DNA of 64,000 nt, taken from the NCBI GenBank assembly GCA_036702975.1, contig DATNPX010000029.1, positions 53,507 through 117,506 on the forward strand, in the 5' to 3' direction. Below, piece after piece: positions 53,526 through 62,429 of the stretch (positions are counted from its first letter, which is position 1; every line of letters begins with the position of its first letter). The translations under genes and the position numbers were made by a program. The stretch comes from DATNPX01 sp036702975. Its GTDB lineage: Bacteria > Cyanobacteriota > Vampirovibrionia > Obscuribacterales > Obscuribacteraceae. The notes below the pieces were generated by a model. That model was not told the origin of the DNA and made no database searches. It saw nothing but the letters and a program-made list of their open reading frames with translations.

Positions 53526-53690
53526 TGTGATTCTCTCTTCTAAATGCTTATATGAGTGTCAAACTGACTGAAACTCTTAACTTGTGCTGGACACGACGGA
53601 ACAGTTCAAAAATAGGTTCCCAAACAGAACCGTGAAAAGGCTAATTGCCACTCATTCAGGAGCAATCGGGGCTGATTTGCGTACTCAGGT

Positions 53691-54815
53691 TTAGCCGCCA
53701 AGTATTGCTCTGGCGCGTTTTCGCAGGTCTTCCGCTTCGATTGTTCGTCCCTGAGCGCTGTACAATTCAGCCAGATCTTTGATGGCCGAACCCACCGCTT
53801 TGTGTTCGGGACCATAATTCTTTTCGTAGATCTGCACTGCAAGATTCGTCAACGTCGACGCCTTGTCGTACTTCTTACGCTCCTCATAGAACTTTGCCAT
53901 GGAAAGGAGCGTCGTAGCAACCTCCGGGTGCTCGGTGCCGAGAACTGTCGAAAACAGCTCCAGGGCGCGTCTGTATAACATCGCTGCCTCGCCATCTCTG
54001 CTCATCTTGTAATAGAGCACCGCAAGGTTATGCAGATTGGTAGCTATTTCTGAGTGATCGGGCTCTGGATTCTTTTCATATATTTCCAGGGAACGCTTAT
54101 AGAGAGGCTCTGCCTCAGCGTATTTACCTTGATAAGAATAATTGTTGGCGAGACTGCGGAGCGTCTCAGCAACTTCTTCGTGGTCAACACCCAGCAATTG
54201 CTCTTTTACTTCCAGCGTCTTCAGATAATAGGTGTCGGCGTCTGAAAAGCGCCCTTGCTTTCTATAGATACGAGCCAGTGTCTTTAAACTGTTCGCTACT
54301 TCTTTGCTTACCAACCCAGCATTAGCTTCCTTGATCGATAGTGCCTTCAACATAAGAGGCTCACACTCGGCAAAATTACCGACTGAAGCATAAAAATTGG
54401 CCAGTTCTTGCAAGCTCTCTGCGACGTCGAGATGTTCTGAACCCAGGATGTTCTCTTTAATTTGAAGCGCCTGCCTGTAAAGCTGCTCACACTCATGCAT
54501 TTTGGCCTGGAAACCCTGATTCTTCGCCAGCGCTGTCAAGCACTCGGCTACTTCCAGGCTCTGGTCACCGAGATTACGCGCTCTCAATTCAAGCGCGTGA
54601 GTAATATTCGGCTCAGCTTGCTGATATTGACCGACCGTGTTGTAGAGAATGGCCAGGTCTAAGCTACTCGTGGCGGTCTGAAGGTCTTTATAGTTCTGCT
54701 TAGCGTTCTCGAGGGCATCCAACCAGATTTGCTCGCAGTCTTCATAACGTTGCTCGACAAAAGCCAGTTGACCAGCCTGCCGCAGTTCTTCCCAGTCTAA
54801 TTTGACGTTCTGCAT
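53691..54815 (-). CDS. TPR protein, kinesin-light-chain type
   Basis: A 374-residue cytoplasmic protein made almost wholly of eight 42-residue TPR units, with repeating ends such as VAECLTALAKNQGFQAK, VAESLQELANFYASVGNF, VANSLKTLARIYRKQGRF and VAETLRSLANNYSYQGKY, and the inter-repeat turn LG(S/T/V)EHPEVA. Tandem TPRs of this even type form a superhelix that binds a long peptide or several partners. No catalytic part. ATG 54815 begins directly before the first helix. The last units are diverged. Divergent from the methyltransferase gene across 214 bp, and about 165 bp upstream of rlpA. Confidence 0.88.
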   Translation of the reverse strand: MQNVKLDWEELRQAGQLAFVEQRYEDCEQIWLDALENAKQNYKDLQTATSSLDLAILYNTVGQYQQAEPNITHALELRARNLGDQSLEVAECLTALAKNQGFQAKMHECEQLYRQALQIKENILGSEHLDVAESLQELANFYASVGNFAECEPLMLKALSIKEANAGLVSKEVANSLKTLARIYRKQGRFSDADTYYLKTLEVKEQLLGVDHEEVAETLRSLANNYSYQGKYAEAEPLYKRSLEIYEKNPEPDHSEIATNLHNLAVLYYKMSRDGEAAMLYRRALELFSTVLGTEHPEVATTLLSMAKFYEERKKYDKASTLTNLAVQIYEKNYGPEHKAVGSAIKDLAELYSAQGRTIEAEDLRKRARAILGG

Positions 54816-55029
54816 GTTCGATTCCGCCCAGCCAGTCTGACAGTATTATCTACCCAATCACATACTTTAAAGCAAAACCGGAGAAGTTTGACAGCCCGTT
54901 AAGCGGAGTTACGCCGAACCTGTTTGACTCTTCAAGTTCATAAACATAAATTGGAGCCTGTAGTCAACTGGATATACGTTCGAAAACCATGGCATCATTT
55001 GGGAATTCAATCTACCTTCCAATGACTCG

Positions 55030-55815
55030 ATGACAACGCTCTACAACATTCCTTTGCTCTACGATATCGCGTTTCGCCGCGCTGGACTGAGCTATCAAGT
55101 CGATGGACTGGTGGAAATTCATCAGCGCTTCCGATCAGACCACCAACTGCAAAGCGTTTTGGAACTGGCTTCAGGACCGAGCCGTCACGCGCTCGAATTT
55201 GCTCGGCGCGATTATGACGTTTCTGTCGTCGATAATTCGGAGGCAATGTGTGAATATGCCACCAAACTAGCGCAAGAAAGTTCATTGACCGTAGACGTAA
55301 ATTGCGCGGACATGCGAAATTTCGAAGTTCCTGGTCGATTCGATCTGGCAATGATTGTGCTCAACTCAATCGGTCACATCCACGAATGTGATGACCTGAC
55401 GAGTCATTTACATTCTGTATGGCGGCAGCTGAAGCCGCAAGGGTTGTATGTCATAGAAGCTCATTACCCGCCCTGGACCAGTCGAAAGTCGCTCAACATG
55501 TCTTCATGGAGAGTGGAGATGTCTGAGCTATCTCTTCGTGTAGATTTTGGAACATCAAATGACGAATTCGATTTAGAAAGAAAAGTCCGCAAGCTTCAAT
55601 TGCACATTGACGGGCAGTTGCGCGGCGAACCACTGGAGTTTTCGGACTATCTAATCATTCGCTCCTGGTCTGCCGAGGTACTGGAATCGATTATCAATGA
55701 GAGTAACTTGTTCAGAATTGAAACCAGACTCAGCGCACTCGACTTGAGCTACCCGTTCGACGCAGAAACCGCAAGCAGACTCGTTTTCGTTCTAAAGAAA
55801 ATCGATGCTAACTAG
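55030..55815 (+). CDS. Class I SAM-dependent methyltransferase
   Basis: A 261-residue methyltransferase. The SAM-binding motif I is VLELASGPSRHALEFAR (about 42-58), the acidic residue at the end of strand 2 is in SVVDNSEAMCEYA, motif with CADMRNFEV follows, and DLAMIVLNSIGHIHECDD is strand 4 in the Methyltransf_25 pattern, with LKPQGLYVIEAH as strand 5. The C-terminal half is a less conserved beta-rich section. The substrate is unknown. ATG 55030. Its stop codon shares the tetranucleotide CTAG (55812-55815) with the stop of the convergent cupin gene. Confidence 0.87.
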   Translation: MTTLYNIPLLYDIAFRRAGLSYQVDGLVEIHQRFRSDHQLQSVLELASGPSRHALEFARRDYDVSVVDNSEAMCEYATKLAQESSLTVDVNCADMRNFEVPGRFDLAMIVLNSIGHIHECDDLTSHLHSVWRQLKPQGLYVIEAHYPPWTSRKSLNMSSWRVEMSELSLRVDFGTSNDEFDLERKVRKLQLHIDGQLRGEPLEFSDYLIIRSWSAEVLESIINESNLFRIETRLSALDLSYPFDAETASRLVFVLKKIDAN

Positions 55816-56330
55816 TGGACATCTGATTCGGTTCGCGTTAATTTTTCGATCACGCTTCGATGTGCAGGATACATGTCGCACAGTGAATGTTTTTCACCAT
55901 GCTCGTAATCATCAAAGTCAAAGCCGGGAGCAACCGTGCAACCCATTAGCGCCAAATTGCCACCCGGAGCCAGGATCGAAGCTTGCCATACACCTCTAGG
56001 TACGACAAACTGCAGATGTTGCCCAGCCAAAATATTCTGTCCGAGCGTAATTTGTTCAAGCTGTCCATCAGCTTTAATCAGGACAAGATGCACTGGGTCG
56101 CCAAGATAAAAATGGTAAATCTCGTCTGATTTCAAACGATGGAATGCTGAGAATGTCGATTCGTCAAGCATATAGAAAATAGATGTGAGAGTAGACTTGT
56201 CCGAATCGTAACGCGCTGGCAGATTTGCCCTGGAGAGCACTTCGCAGCCTCGGAAAGTTTCTTTGAAATATCCACCTTCCCGGGGAAGTGGTTTCAGATC
56301 AAGAATTGCCTTTAATTCCTCAGCTGTCAT
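55812..56330 (-). CDS. Cupin superfamily protein, DUF985 type
   Basis: A 172-residue cupin. PLPREGGYFKETFR is the DUF985 N-terminal signature, STLTSIFYMLDESTFSAFHRL precedes the metal-binding-like core, which includes DEIYHFYLGDPVHLVLI, and VVPRGVWQASIL with GCTVAPGFDFDDYE closes it. In this class the histidine/glutamate set resembles that of sugar-epimerase-like cupins, but no activity is established. ATG 56330. It is convergent with the methyltransferase gene (4-bp overlap, CTAG) and divergent from the short-chain dehydrogenase gene across 67 bp. Confidence 0.88.
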   Translation of the reverse strand: MTAEELKAILDLKPLPREGGYFKETFRGCEVLSRANLPARYDSDKSTLTSIFYMLDESTFSAFHRLKSDEIYHFYLGDPVHLVLIKADGQLEQITLGQNILAGQHLQFVVPRGVWQASILAPGGNLALMGCTVAPGFDFDDYEHGEKHSLCDMYPAHRSVIEKLTRTESDVH

Positions 56331-56397
56331 ACTGAACCTCGACTGTGAACATCGTCAAAGGATACACTTTCTAATCCCCTTTCAGGAGCACACGACA

Positions 56398-57174
56398 TTG
56401 GCTAAACGAGCTTTGGTTACAGGAGCATCTGAAGGCATAGGCTTTGAAATCTGCAAACTGCTGGCTAAAGACGGTTACTCAGTCGTCTTGACGGCGCGTA
56501 ATCAGGAGCAATTGTTGAAGCGTGTTGAGCAATTGAAGCCGCACAATGTCGAGACTGATGTGATCGTGCAGGATCTGTCGCTGCCCGACGCTTGCGACAA
56601 ACTTGTCGCCGAACTCACTGCCAGAAATCTTCAGATCGACATTTTGATCAACAACGCTGGCTTCGCCAACTACGGGGATTTCTCCAGTAATTCTCTTGAA
56701 AAAGAGATGGCATTGCTTCAAGTGAACATCGTCGCTTTAACAAAGCTCACGAAGCTTCTGCTGCCGTCCATGCTGAAAAATCGATACGGAAAGATCATGA
56801 ATCTGGCATCAATGGCGGCTTTTGTAGCGGGTCCACAGATGGCAGTTTATTACGCGAGCAAAGCCTACGTGCTTTCTTTCTCAGAGGCACTCGCATGCGA
56901 GCTTGAGGGTACCGGCGTCACGGTGACAGCAGTATGTCCTGGCGCCACCGCCACTGAATTTCAAGAGCGAGCCGGACTTGGTCGATCAAAACTTTTCGAG
57001 AAATTCAAACCGATGGATTCTACAACAGTGTCTGAAATTGGATATCGCGGCATGATGAACGGCGAAACGATAGTGATCACGGGCGCAATGAATAAGTTGA
57101 TGGCGCTGGCTACGCGTTTGACACCGCGCAGTGTTTCGACTCATCTCGTGAAACGCATTCAAGCTTCGCGATAA
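56398..57174 (+). CDS. Short-chain dehydrogenase/reductase
   Basis: A 258-residue classical SDR. The cofactor-binding TGASEGIG is at residues 8-15, NNAGFANYG is the next motif, a serine in MNLASMAAF precedes the catalytic YYASKAYVLSFSE (YxxxK), and VCPGATATEF follows. The arginine after the second strand (TARNQEQL) suggests NADP(H). The substrate is unknown; DltE/YqjQ-like ketoreductases look similar. TTG 56398 is chosen because AGGAG lies 9 bases upstream and it starts directly before the Rossmann strand; the frame is open further upstream, but that part overlaps the cupin gene. Confidence 0.93.
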   Translation: MAKRALVTGASEGIGFEICKLLAKDGYSVVLTARNQEQLLKRVEQLKPHNVETDVIVQDLSLPDACDKLVAELTARNLQIDILINNAGFANYGDFSSNSLEKEMALLQVNIVALTKLTKLLLPSMLKNRYGKIMNLASMAAFVAGPQMAVYYASKAYVLSFSEALACELEGTGVTVTAVCPGATATEFQERAGLGRSKLFEKFKPMDSTTVSEIGYRGMMNGETIVITGAMNKLMALATRLTPRSVSTHLVKRIQASR

Positions 57175-57264
57175 AGCAACAAAGCCTGACGCGAAGAATC
57201 TGACCCCGGTGATGATGTGTCTTTGCCACCGGGAACAATGATGTGTGTGCACAGAGGTGGTGGA

Positions 57265-58614
57265 GTGCCGAAGAAGTCAAATAATCACCAGGCAGATGAC
57301 GCTGATGCCGATCACTTAGTCTCAAGCAAAGAAAGTGCTGGTGACTCTGTTTTGCGCGAGCAGTGTCAAACACAAGAATCGACGCCACAGACTCGAGATC
57401 CAGGTCGGTTCCTGGTTTCAGCCAAAGACACAACGCTATCATGGGAAAGTGTCATCAATCACCCGACGGAACATATAAAAAGTGATTCGGGTGATCATGT
57501 ACAGAGTGGACCGTACTTCCCAGCCCGCGAATCCAGAGTGCCTGAACTAGCTGGCATAGCTGGTGCGGACACCGGTGCACTGATTCATTTCAAGCAACTT
57601 CTGAAAGAGCATGGACTGAGTGGATTAGCCTGGCGCTCCTCGCTAATGAAAGGGATACCTGCCACAGGCGAACCCGAAAATTACTATATTTCTGATCAGG
57701 TAGCCGGCACAATCGAACTGGAGCACGCAGTAGATGATACCGCTGATGGTATCGATGCTAAGATAAGCCGGAGATTTCCCTTGCTCAGACGTGGGTCAAA
57801 ATCAAGGAAGAAAAGACTCACAAGTGACTGTGACGGCGTCAAACCACATTCGCCGGCAGCTTCGCATGATAGCACTGTAACCAGTGCTTCGCTGAACTCC
57901 GACCGGCAAAAGAGCCAATTTATCGATTCACAATTAGCTCAAGGCGCGTCGAAAAATTGGGTGGCATCTGAAAAACGGTTCGTACTCGGCAGCGAAATCG
58001 CTCTGGCTGTGATCATTGCAGCTGCAGGCGCAGCAAGGCTCAGAGTCAGAACCGAAAAGACCAGACCACGCCCCGAGTTGATTCCTGGTGGCGGCTCGAC
58101 AGGTGATGCAGAGAGCCGCAGGCAAGCAGGTGAGAGCGCAGCTGATATCGATGGAGCGGATCAAAAAATCTCAATTGAACATACCAGTTCGTCTGACGGA
58201 GAAATTTCTGTGTCGAACAGCAGTGAGCGACTTGATTCCGAGCAGTATCTGAGCGAGGGCACCACAGTTAAGCCAGCCAATCCGCGCACCAGACCAAAGA
58301 CGATCATTGCATCGACTGACACCCTGGTCAGTCTTGCCGAAGCCTTTTTTTACGATCGGAATGTTGCCTGGCTGATCGCGGATCTAAACAAGGGAGTCAT
58401 AAAAGAGAGCTGGCTCGATGGTAAGCGCATCGTCGAATTGAAATCTCGTCAGCAAATCGAACTTCCTCTTAGAGAGGATATCGAGCGGTTCTACAGACAA
58501 AGAGCCGATCATGCGCTGGCAGAAAATCTGATCACAATTGTCGAGCAGGCGGGCGTGGATTCCCAATTGCTGAGCAATTCGCTTGCGAAACTGCTTGAAC
58601 CTGAACAAGAATGA
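57265..58614 (+). CDS. Membrane protein with C-terminal LysM-like domain
   Basis: About 449 residues. The first 240 are polar and low complexity (Asp, Ser, His, Arg rich). A hydrophobic stretch near 245-260 (IALAVIIAAAGAARLRV) may be one membrane helix. A second polar linker follows, then a C-terminal region of about 110 residues: KTIIASTDTLVSLAEAFFYD and VAWLIADLNKG with VELKSRQQIELP, the two-helix and strand pattern of a LysM-like domain, which in other proteins binds peptidoglycan or acts as a cytoplasmic adaptor. GTG 57265 is preceded by AGAGGTGG; alternatives are GTG 57217 and ATG 57238. Function unknown. Confidence 0.68.
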   Translation: MPKKSNNHQADDADADHLVSSKESAGDSVLREQCQTQESTPQTRDPGRFLVSAKDTTLSWESVINHPTEHIKSDSGDHVQSGPYFPARESRVPELAGIAGADTGALIHFKQLLKEHGLSGLAWRSSLMKGIPATGEPENYYISDQVAGTIELEHAVDDTADGIDAKISRRFPLLRRGSKSRKKRLTSDCDGVKPHSPAASHDSTVTSASLNSDRQKSQFIDSQLAQGASKNWVASEKRFVLGSEIALAVIIAAAGAARLRVRTEKTRPRPELIPGGGSTGDAESRRQAGESAADIDGADQKISIEHTSSSDGEISVSNSSERLDSEQYLSEGTTVKPANPRTRPKTIIASTDTLVSLAEAFFYDRNVAWLIADLNKGVIKESWLDGKRIVELKSRQQIELPLREDIERFYRQRADHALAENLITIVEQAGVDSQLLSNSLAKLLEPEQE

Positions 58615-58662
58615 TCATTTCCATTAGTGCAATAATTATTGGTCCCTCCACGAAAAGGCACC

Positions 58663-60120
58663 ATGTCAACATCTAACCAGGTCAATTTAAATTCAATGGC
58701 TCATGACGCTATGCTTCAGGCCGGTTTTCAACCTGATCTTAATCATGATATTCAGGAGCAACTGAGAAAACTCAGTTCTGCGCCGCCCACGGCTGATGCA
58801 AATACCAGAGATCTGAGGAATCTACTGTGGTCGTCAATCGACAATAGAGAATCGCAAGACCTCGATCAAATTGAATGGTCAGAACAATTGCCTGACGGCA
58901 ATATGCGAATTTTAGTAGGCATCGCTGACGTCGACGCCTATGTGCCGAAAGATTCTCCGATCGACAAACATGCCAGAGCAAATACAACGTCTGTCTATAT
59001 GGGATTCACAACTTATCCCATGCTACCCGAAAAGCTCTCTTTCGGAATCAGTTCACTGCTGCCACAAGTGGACCGATTGGCAATTATTACCGAGCTGGTC
59101 GTTGATAAAAATGGTGCTGTCGTTGCCACAGACTTTTATCGTGGGCTGGTCAGGAACCACGCAAAATTAGCCTATCCAGATATCGGACCATGGCTGGATA
59201 GTAACGAAGAACTTCCAGACAGGTTGGATCAACCTGGTCTTGCAGATCAGCTTCACATGCAGAATGTGGCAGCAGATCTGTTGCACGACGTGCGTGTAAA
59301 AAATGGTGCGCTCAACCTTGCCACAGTGGAAGCTACTCCGGTAGCGAAGGACGGCAAAGTTGTAGATATTACAACTACCGATCACAATTCTGCGCGCGAC
59401 CTGATCGAAAATTTGATGGTGGCAGCCAATACTGCGATGGCGCAAGAGCTGGACAAGAATGGTACCTACTCTATTCGCAGAATCGTAAGAGAACCGAAGC
59501 GCTGGCCGAAAATCGTAGAGACAGCACGAGAACTCGGAGAAACGCTGCCTGAAACTCCGGACTCCAAAGCACTATCTGAATTCCTGGCTCGTAGAAAAGC
59601 CGCAGATCCAGACCATTTCCCTGACCTTTCATTGACAATCGTGAAATTGTTGGGACCGGGAGAATATGTCGTAGTCAAATCTGGAGAGGCTCATGAAGGG
59701 CATTTTGGATTGGCTGTGCAGGACTACACTCACTCGACAGCTCCCAACCGCAGGTATCCAGACATAGTCACACAGAGGCTTCTTAAAAGCGTGATCGACA
59801 AGAAGGCGGAAATTTACACTGAAGAAGAACTTCAAGATGTCGCTATGCACTGCACTCAGATGGCGAGCGAAGCCAATCGCGTTGAGCGTTTTATGCGTAA
59901 GGCGGCTGCCGCTGTTCTTTTGAGTGACAAAATCGGACAGACTTTCAAAGGCATCATCACTGGTGTCAAGGAAGACGCAACTTATGTTCGGATTTCAAAA
60001 CCATCTGCCGAAGGAATTATCATCCGAGGGCAGCAGGGCGTTGACGTCGGCGATAAGGTTAAAGTGCGCCTGCTGTCTACGAATCCATCTAAGGGATTCA
60101 TAGACTTCCAGAAAATCTGA
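58663..60120 (+). CDS. RNB-domain exoribonuclease (RNase II/R family)
   Basis: A 485-residue 3'-5' exoribonuclease. The RNB catalytic start is SIDNRESQDLDQIEW: the three leading aspartates are kept, while the fourth is Gln, a variant seen in other short bacterial RNB proteins. ILVGIADVDAYVPKDSPID, MLPEKLSFGISSLLP and HSTAPNRRYPDIVTQRLL are the other RNB signatures. Only about 60 residues precede the domain, so the two N-terminal cold-shock domains of RNase II/R are absent; the C-terminal 60 residues (FKGIITGVKEDATYVRIS) are S1-like. ATG 58663 with AAAGG upstream. It degrades RNA in the cytoplasm; convergent with the next gene by 12 bp. Confidence 0.92.
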   Translation: MSTSNQVNLNSMAHDAMLQAGFQPDLNHDIQEQLRKLSSAPPTADANTRDLRNLLWSSIDNRESQDLDQIEWSEQLPDGNMRILVGIADVDAYVPKDSPIDKHARANTTSVYMGFTTYPMLPEKLSFGISSLLPQVDRLAIITELVVDKNGAVVATDFYRGLVRNHAKLAYPDIGPWLDSNEELPDRLDQPGLADQLHMQNVAADLLHDVRVKNGALNLATVEATPVAKDGKVVDITTTDHNSARDLIENLMVAANTAMAQELDKNGTYSIRRIVREPKRWPKIVETARELGETLPETPDSKALSEFLARRKAADPDHFPDLSLTIVKLLGPGEYVVVKSGEAHEGHFGLAVQDYTHSTAPNRRYPDIVTQRLLKSVIDKKAEIYTEEELQDVAMHCTQMASEANRVERFMRKAAAAVLLSDKIGQTFKGIITGVKEDATYVRISKPSAEGIIIRGQQGVDVGDKVKVRLLSTNPSKGFIDFQKI

Positions 60121-60132
60121 GATCAGGAAGAA

Positions 60133-60939
60133 CTACTGGGCAAACTTGCGCAGGTATTCTTTTGCAAGGTCGCTCTTCATGAGCTTTTCCTTCAGTTCAT
60201 TGTTGTCCATCCCAGCCATCCCTGCAGGTATCTTGTCACCGTACTTCTGGCGAAGCTCATTGATGATCGCATCGGTATTCTTGCGACCGCCGCCCGCGTT
60301 AGCTGCTCCGCCACCACCATACGAAGTACGCGGTGCGGCTCCAGCGGCTGGACGTTGAGTCTTGAGAATCTGGCTGCGCTTGAGCTGATCCGTCAAACCT
60401 TCTGCAATCGAATCGATCCTCGCTTCCAGTTGAGGGCTCGCGTTTCCTTGCTTGATCTGCTCTTCGATTTTGTTCAACTCAGATAAATAGGCTGTAATAC
60501 CAAAATTCTGTTTCTTCGCCACTTTGATGCTCGAGAGCAGCAACTGACGTTTGGCTTCAAAAGGTCCGGGAGAAACCTTTTCAGCGTAGAGCAAAGTCAT
60601 CGGGTCAGACGGAGTTTCGGTTTTCTTCACTGCGTCAGGGCTTTCCGTTTTTACTGTAGTTGTCGCCTGCGAATCCTTAACGAGAGGGTCGGAAGAAATG
60701 GGCGCCTTCTCAACAGGTGGCTCGGCTTTTCCAGCTGGGGTAGGGTCTGTCACAGTTTTTGCCGATTGAGCCTCCCCTGTCTCCTTAGCAGGCTTGCTGG
60801 CAGGCTCCGGGTCAGTCACTAGATGAGCCTTTTTCGGATTTTCGCCACTGGGTGCCACTTCGTCTGCATTCGCGGTTGCCATGCTGCCAAGCAAACACGA
60901 GGCCAGGAGCGCCAGTGTTGAACTTTTCCGACTCATCAT
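60133..60939 (-). CDS. Exported Lys/Pro/Thr-rich protein of unknown function
   Basis: A 268-residue protein with a signal peptide (STLALLASCLLGSMATANA). Residues 28-120 are a disordered Pro/Ala/Lys/Thr linker (VTDPEPASKPAKETGEAQ). A helical segment follows (LLLSSIKVAKKQNFGITAY, then LSELNKIEEQIKQG), then a Gly/Ala-rich part and a short C-terminal helical motif (INELRQKYGDKIPAGMAGM, LAKEYLRKFAQ). No family is recognised. GAGGAGG stands 6 bases before ATG 60939, an excellent site that decides the start. It is divergent from the esterase gene, with only 49 bp between the two starts, so their promoters must overlap. Confidence 0.75.
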   Translation of the reverse strand: MMSRKSSTLALLASCLLGSMATANADEVAPSGENPKKAHLVTDPEPASKPAKETGEAQSAKTVTDPTPAGKAEPPVEKAPISSDPLVKDSQATTTVKTESPDAVKKTETPSDPMTLLYAEKVSPGPFEAKRQLLLSSIKVAKKQNFGITAYLSELNKIEEQIKQGNASPQLEARIDSIAEGLTDQLKRSQILKTQRPAAGAAPRTSYGGGGAANAGGGRKNTDAIINELRQKYGDKIPAGMAGMDNNELKEKLMKSDLAKEYLRKFAQ

Positions 60940-60988
60940 AACTATCCTCCTCAGGTTTACCAGCCAGCGCACTTGGAATAATCAGTCT

Positions 60989-61990
60989 ATGCAATATGTA
61001 GCAAGAAAACGAAAATTTTGTCGCCTGCTTATCAGCGCCGTACTTGCCTTTTCTATTAGTCCACGTCAGTGTGTCGGTCAAACTGCGAGAGCTCAGCGGG
61101 ACTACGATTTTAAACAAGTGATTACTTCCGACGGAACGCCGCGCAGTTACTTCGTTCATGTTCCCGCCTCGTACGATCGCAATAAGCCAATGCCGCTCGT
61201 ACTGGTCTTTCACGGCTTGCACATGAACGGAAGGATCATGTCGCCTCTAACCCGATTCGACGTCCTCGCTAACCGAAAGAATTTTATAGTCGCCTATCCT
61301 GACGGTTCAGGCGGCAAATGGCAACTGGGTTACAACGGCAGCCCGGACGATGTTCGGTTCGTTTCCGACATGATCGGGCAAATCTCCCGAACTGTAGCCG
61401 TAGACTCGCGACGTATTTACGCCGCAGGAATGTCGAATGGAGGCTATTTCGCCGAGCGGCTCGCCTGTGAAATGCCGGATAGACTGGCTGCCATTGCGGT
61501 TGTTGCGGCGTCGATGATGGACAGCACCGCTGCGCATTGTGGTGCCACTCGCAAAATGCCGACCATATTTTTCATTGGGTCGCAAGATCCACTGGTTCCA
61601 TCTGAAGACAATGAACATAACGACACCCTCGGCAAACTCGGCGACGCTGTTGGGCTGGGTGGTCTGGGAAATTTGAGCGTGCCCATGGCGAAGATGGGCG
61701 GTCTCATGACAGAGCGCGAGGCGGTTGACTTCTGGTGCCGACATAATCAAACTTCGGTAAGCCCATACACTACAAACGAGCCTGACAAAGATCCGCACGA
61801 CGGCACTCGGGTGAAGCGAGAGACTTTTGGCGCCTACAACAGTGAGGTTGTCTTGTACTCGATTCAAGGAGGCGGACACACCTGGCCTGGAGCATTTTAC
61901 AGTGGTCCGTCTGATTTACTGGGGAAAACATGCAACGACATCGATGCAACAGAGCTGATTACCGATTTCTTCCTCCGTCATTCCAATTGA
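60989..61990 (+). CDS. Secreted PHB-depolymerase/feruloyl-esterase (LpqC)-like hydrolase
   Basis: A 333-residue exported alpha/beta hydrolase with a signal peptide (FCRLLISAVLAFSISP). It shows YFVHVPASYDRNKPMPLVLVFHG (here in parts: FVHVPASYD, PLVLVFHGLH), nucleophile S149 in AAGMSNGGYF, the acidic residue in FIGSQDPLVP, and the C-terminal histidine in IQGGGHTWPG. These are the marks of the PHB_depo/esterase family that cuts polyesters such as polyhydroxybutyrate or feruloyl sugar esters. Six cysteines could form disulfides. ATG 60989 begins directly before the signal sequence. Its substrate is not known; a small membrane protein gene follows after 73 bp. Confidence 0.9.
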   Translation: MQYVARKRKFCRLLISAVLAFSISPRQCVGQTARAQRDYDFKQVITSDGTPRSYFVHVPASYDRNKPMPLVLVFHGLHMNGRIMSPLTRFDVLANRKNFIVAYPDGSGGKWQLGYNGSPDDVRFVSDMIGQISRTVAVDSRRIYAAGMSNGGYFAERLACEMPDRLAAIAVVAASMMDSTAAHCGATRKMPTIFFIGSQDPLVPSEDNEHNDTLGKLGDAVGLGGLGNLSVPMAKMGGLMTEREAVDFWCRHNQTSVSPYTTNEPDKDPHDGTRVKRETFGAYNSEVVLYSIQGGGHTWPGAFYSGPSDLLGKTCNDIDATELITDFFLRHSN

Positions 61991-62063
61991 GAAGTAGCCA
62001 AATGACCATCACCGGGGGCTTTTTTACCGTGTTAGAATTCACATCTCCGTTTGAGGATTGGCA

Positions 62064-62429
62064 GTGCATGACGTAGCAGACAAAGTTGGTGATGCGGCGT
62101 TAGTCGGTGCAATTGCTGCTGCGATAGCAGCACTCGCCCTGGCATGCAGAACTAGAGGACCTAAGCTTGAACAACGCCCGGTGGGCTTCCCTCGCGATCC
62201 AAACGCCACACTAGCGAAGTATGAGAACGCTTACTTGCAGTTGGTCAGTAAGTCGGCCGAACAGCCCCTGCAAAACAGTGAACCCTCAACGGCTCTGGAC
62301 TATGCTCTACTGGCATTCGAACAGGCGAAAGGCGCATCTTCCATGAGTCAGAATAAGGAAAAACCTGCTGCTCAATCGGCGCCAGACTTTCCACTCAAGC
62401 CACCAAAACCTGGTAAGGGTGGTAAGTAG
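62064..62429 (+). CDS. Small membrane protein preceding the PrsW-kinase gene
   Basis: A 121-residue protein with one membrane helix near the N-terminus (DAALVGAIAAAIAALALACR, about 10-30) and a soluble part with a helical segment (TLAKYENAYLQLVSKSAEQ, ALDYALLAFEQAK), ending in a Lys/Pro/Gly tail (PLKPPKPGKGGK). No family is recognised. The start is GTG 62064, with TGAGGA 6 bases upstream; TTG 62058 is possible. Its TAG stop touches the TTG start of the next gene with no gap, so translation must be coupled and the two products are probably partners, for instance a substrate or subunit of the protease-kinase. Confidence 0.7.
   Translation: MHDVADKVGDAALVGAIAAAIAALALACRTRGPKLEQRPVGFPRDPNATLAKYENAYLQLVSKSAEQPLQNSEPSTALDYALLAFEQAKGASSMSQNKEKPAAQSAPDFPLKPPKPGKGGK

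Noticed and set aside
61991..62063. Terminator after the secreted hydrolase (GGGGGCTTTTTT)
   Set aside because: There is a T-run after a G-run, but no complementary stem is found upstream.
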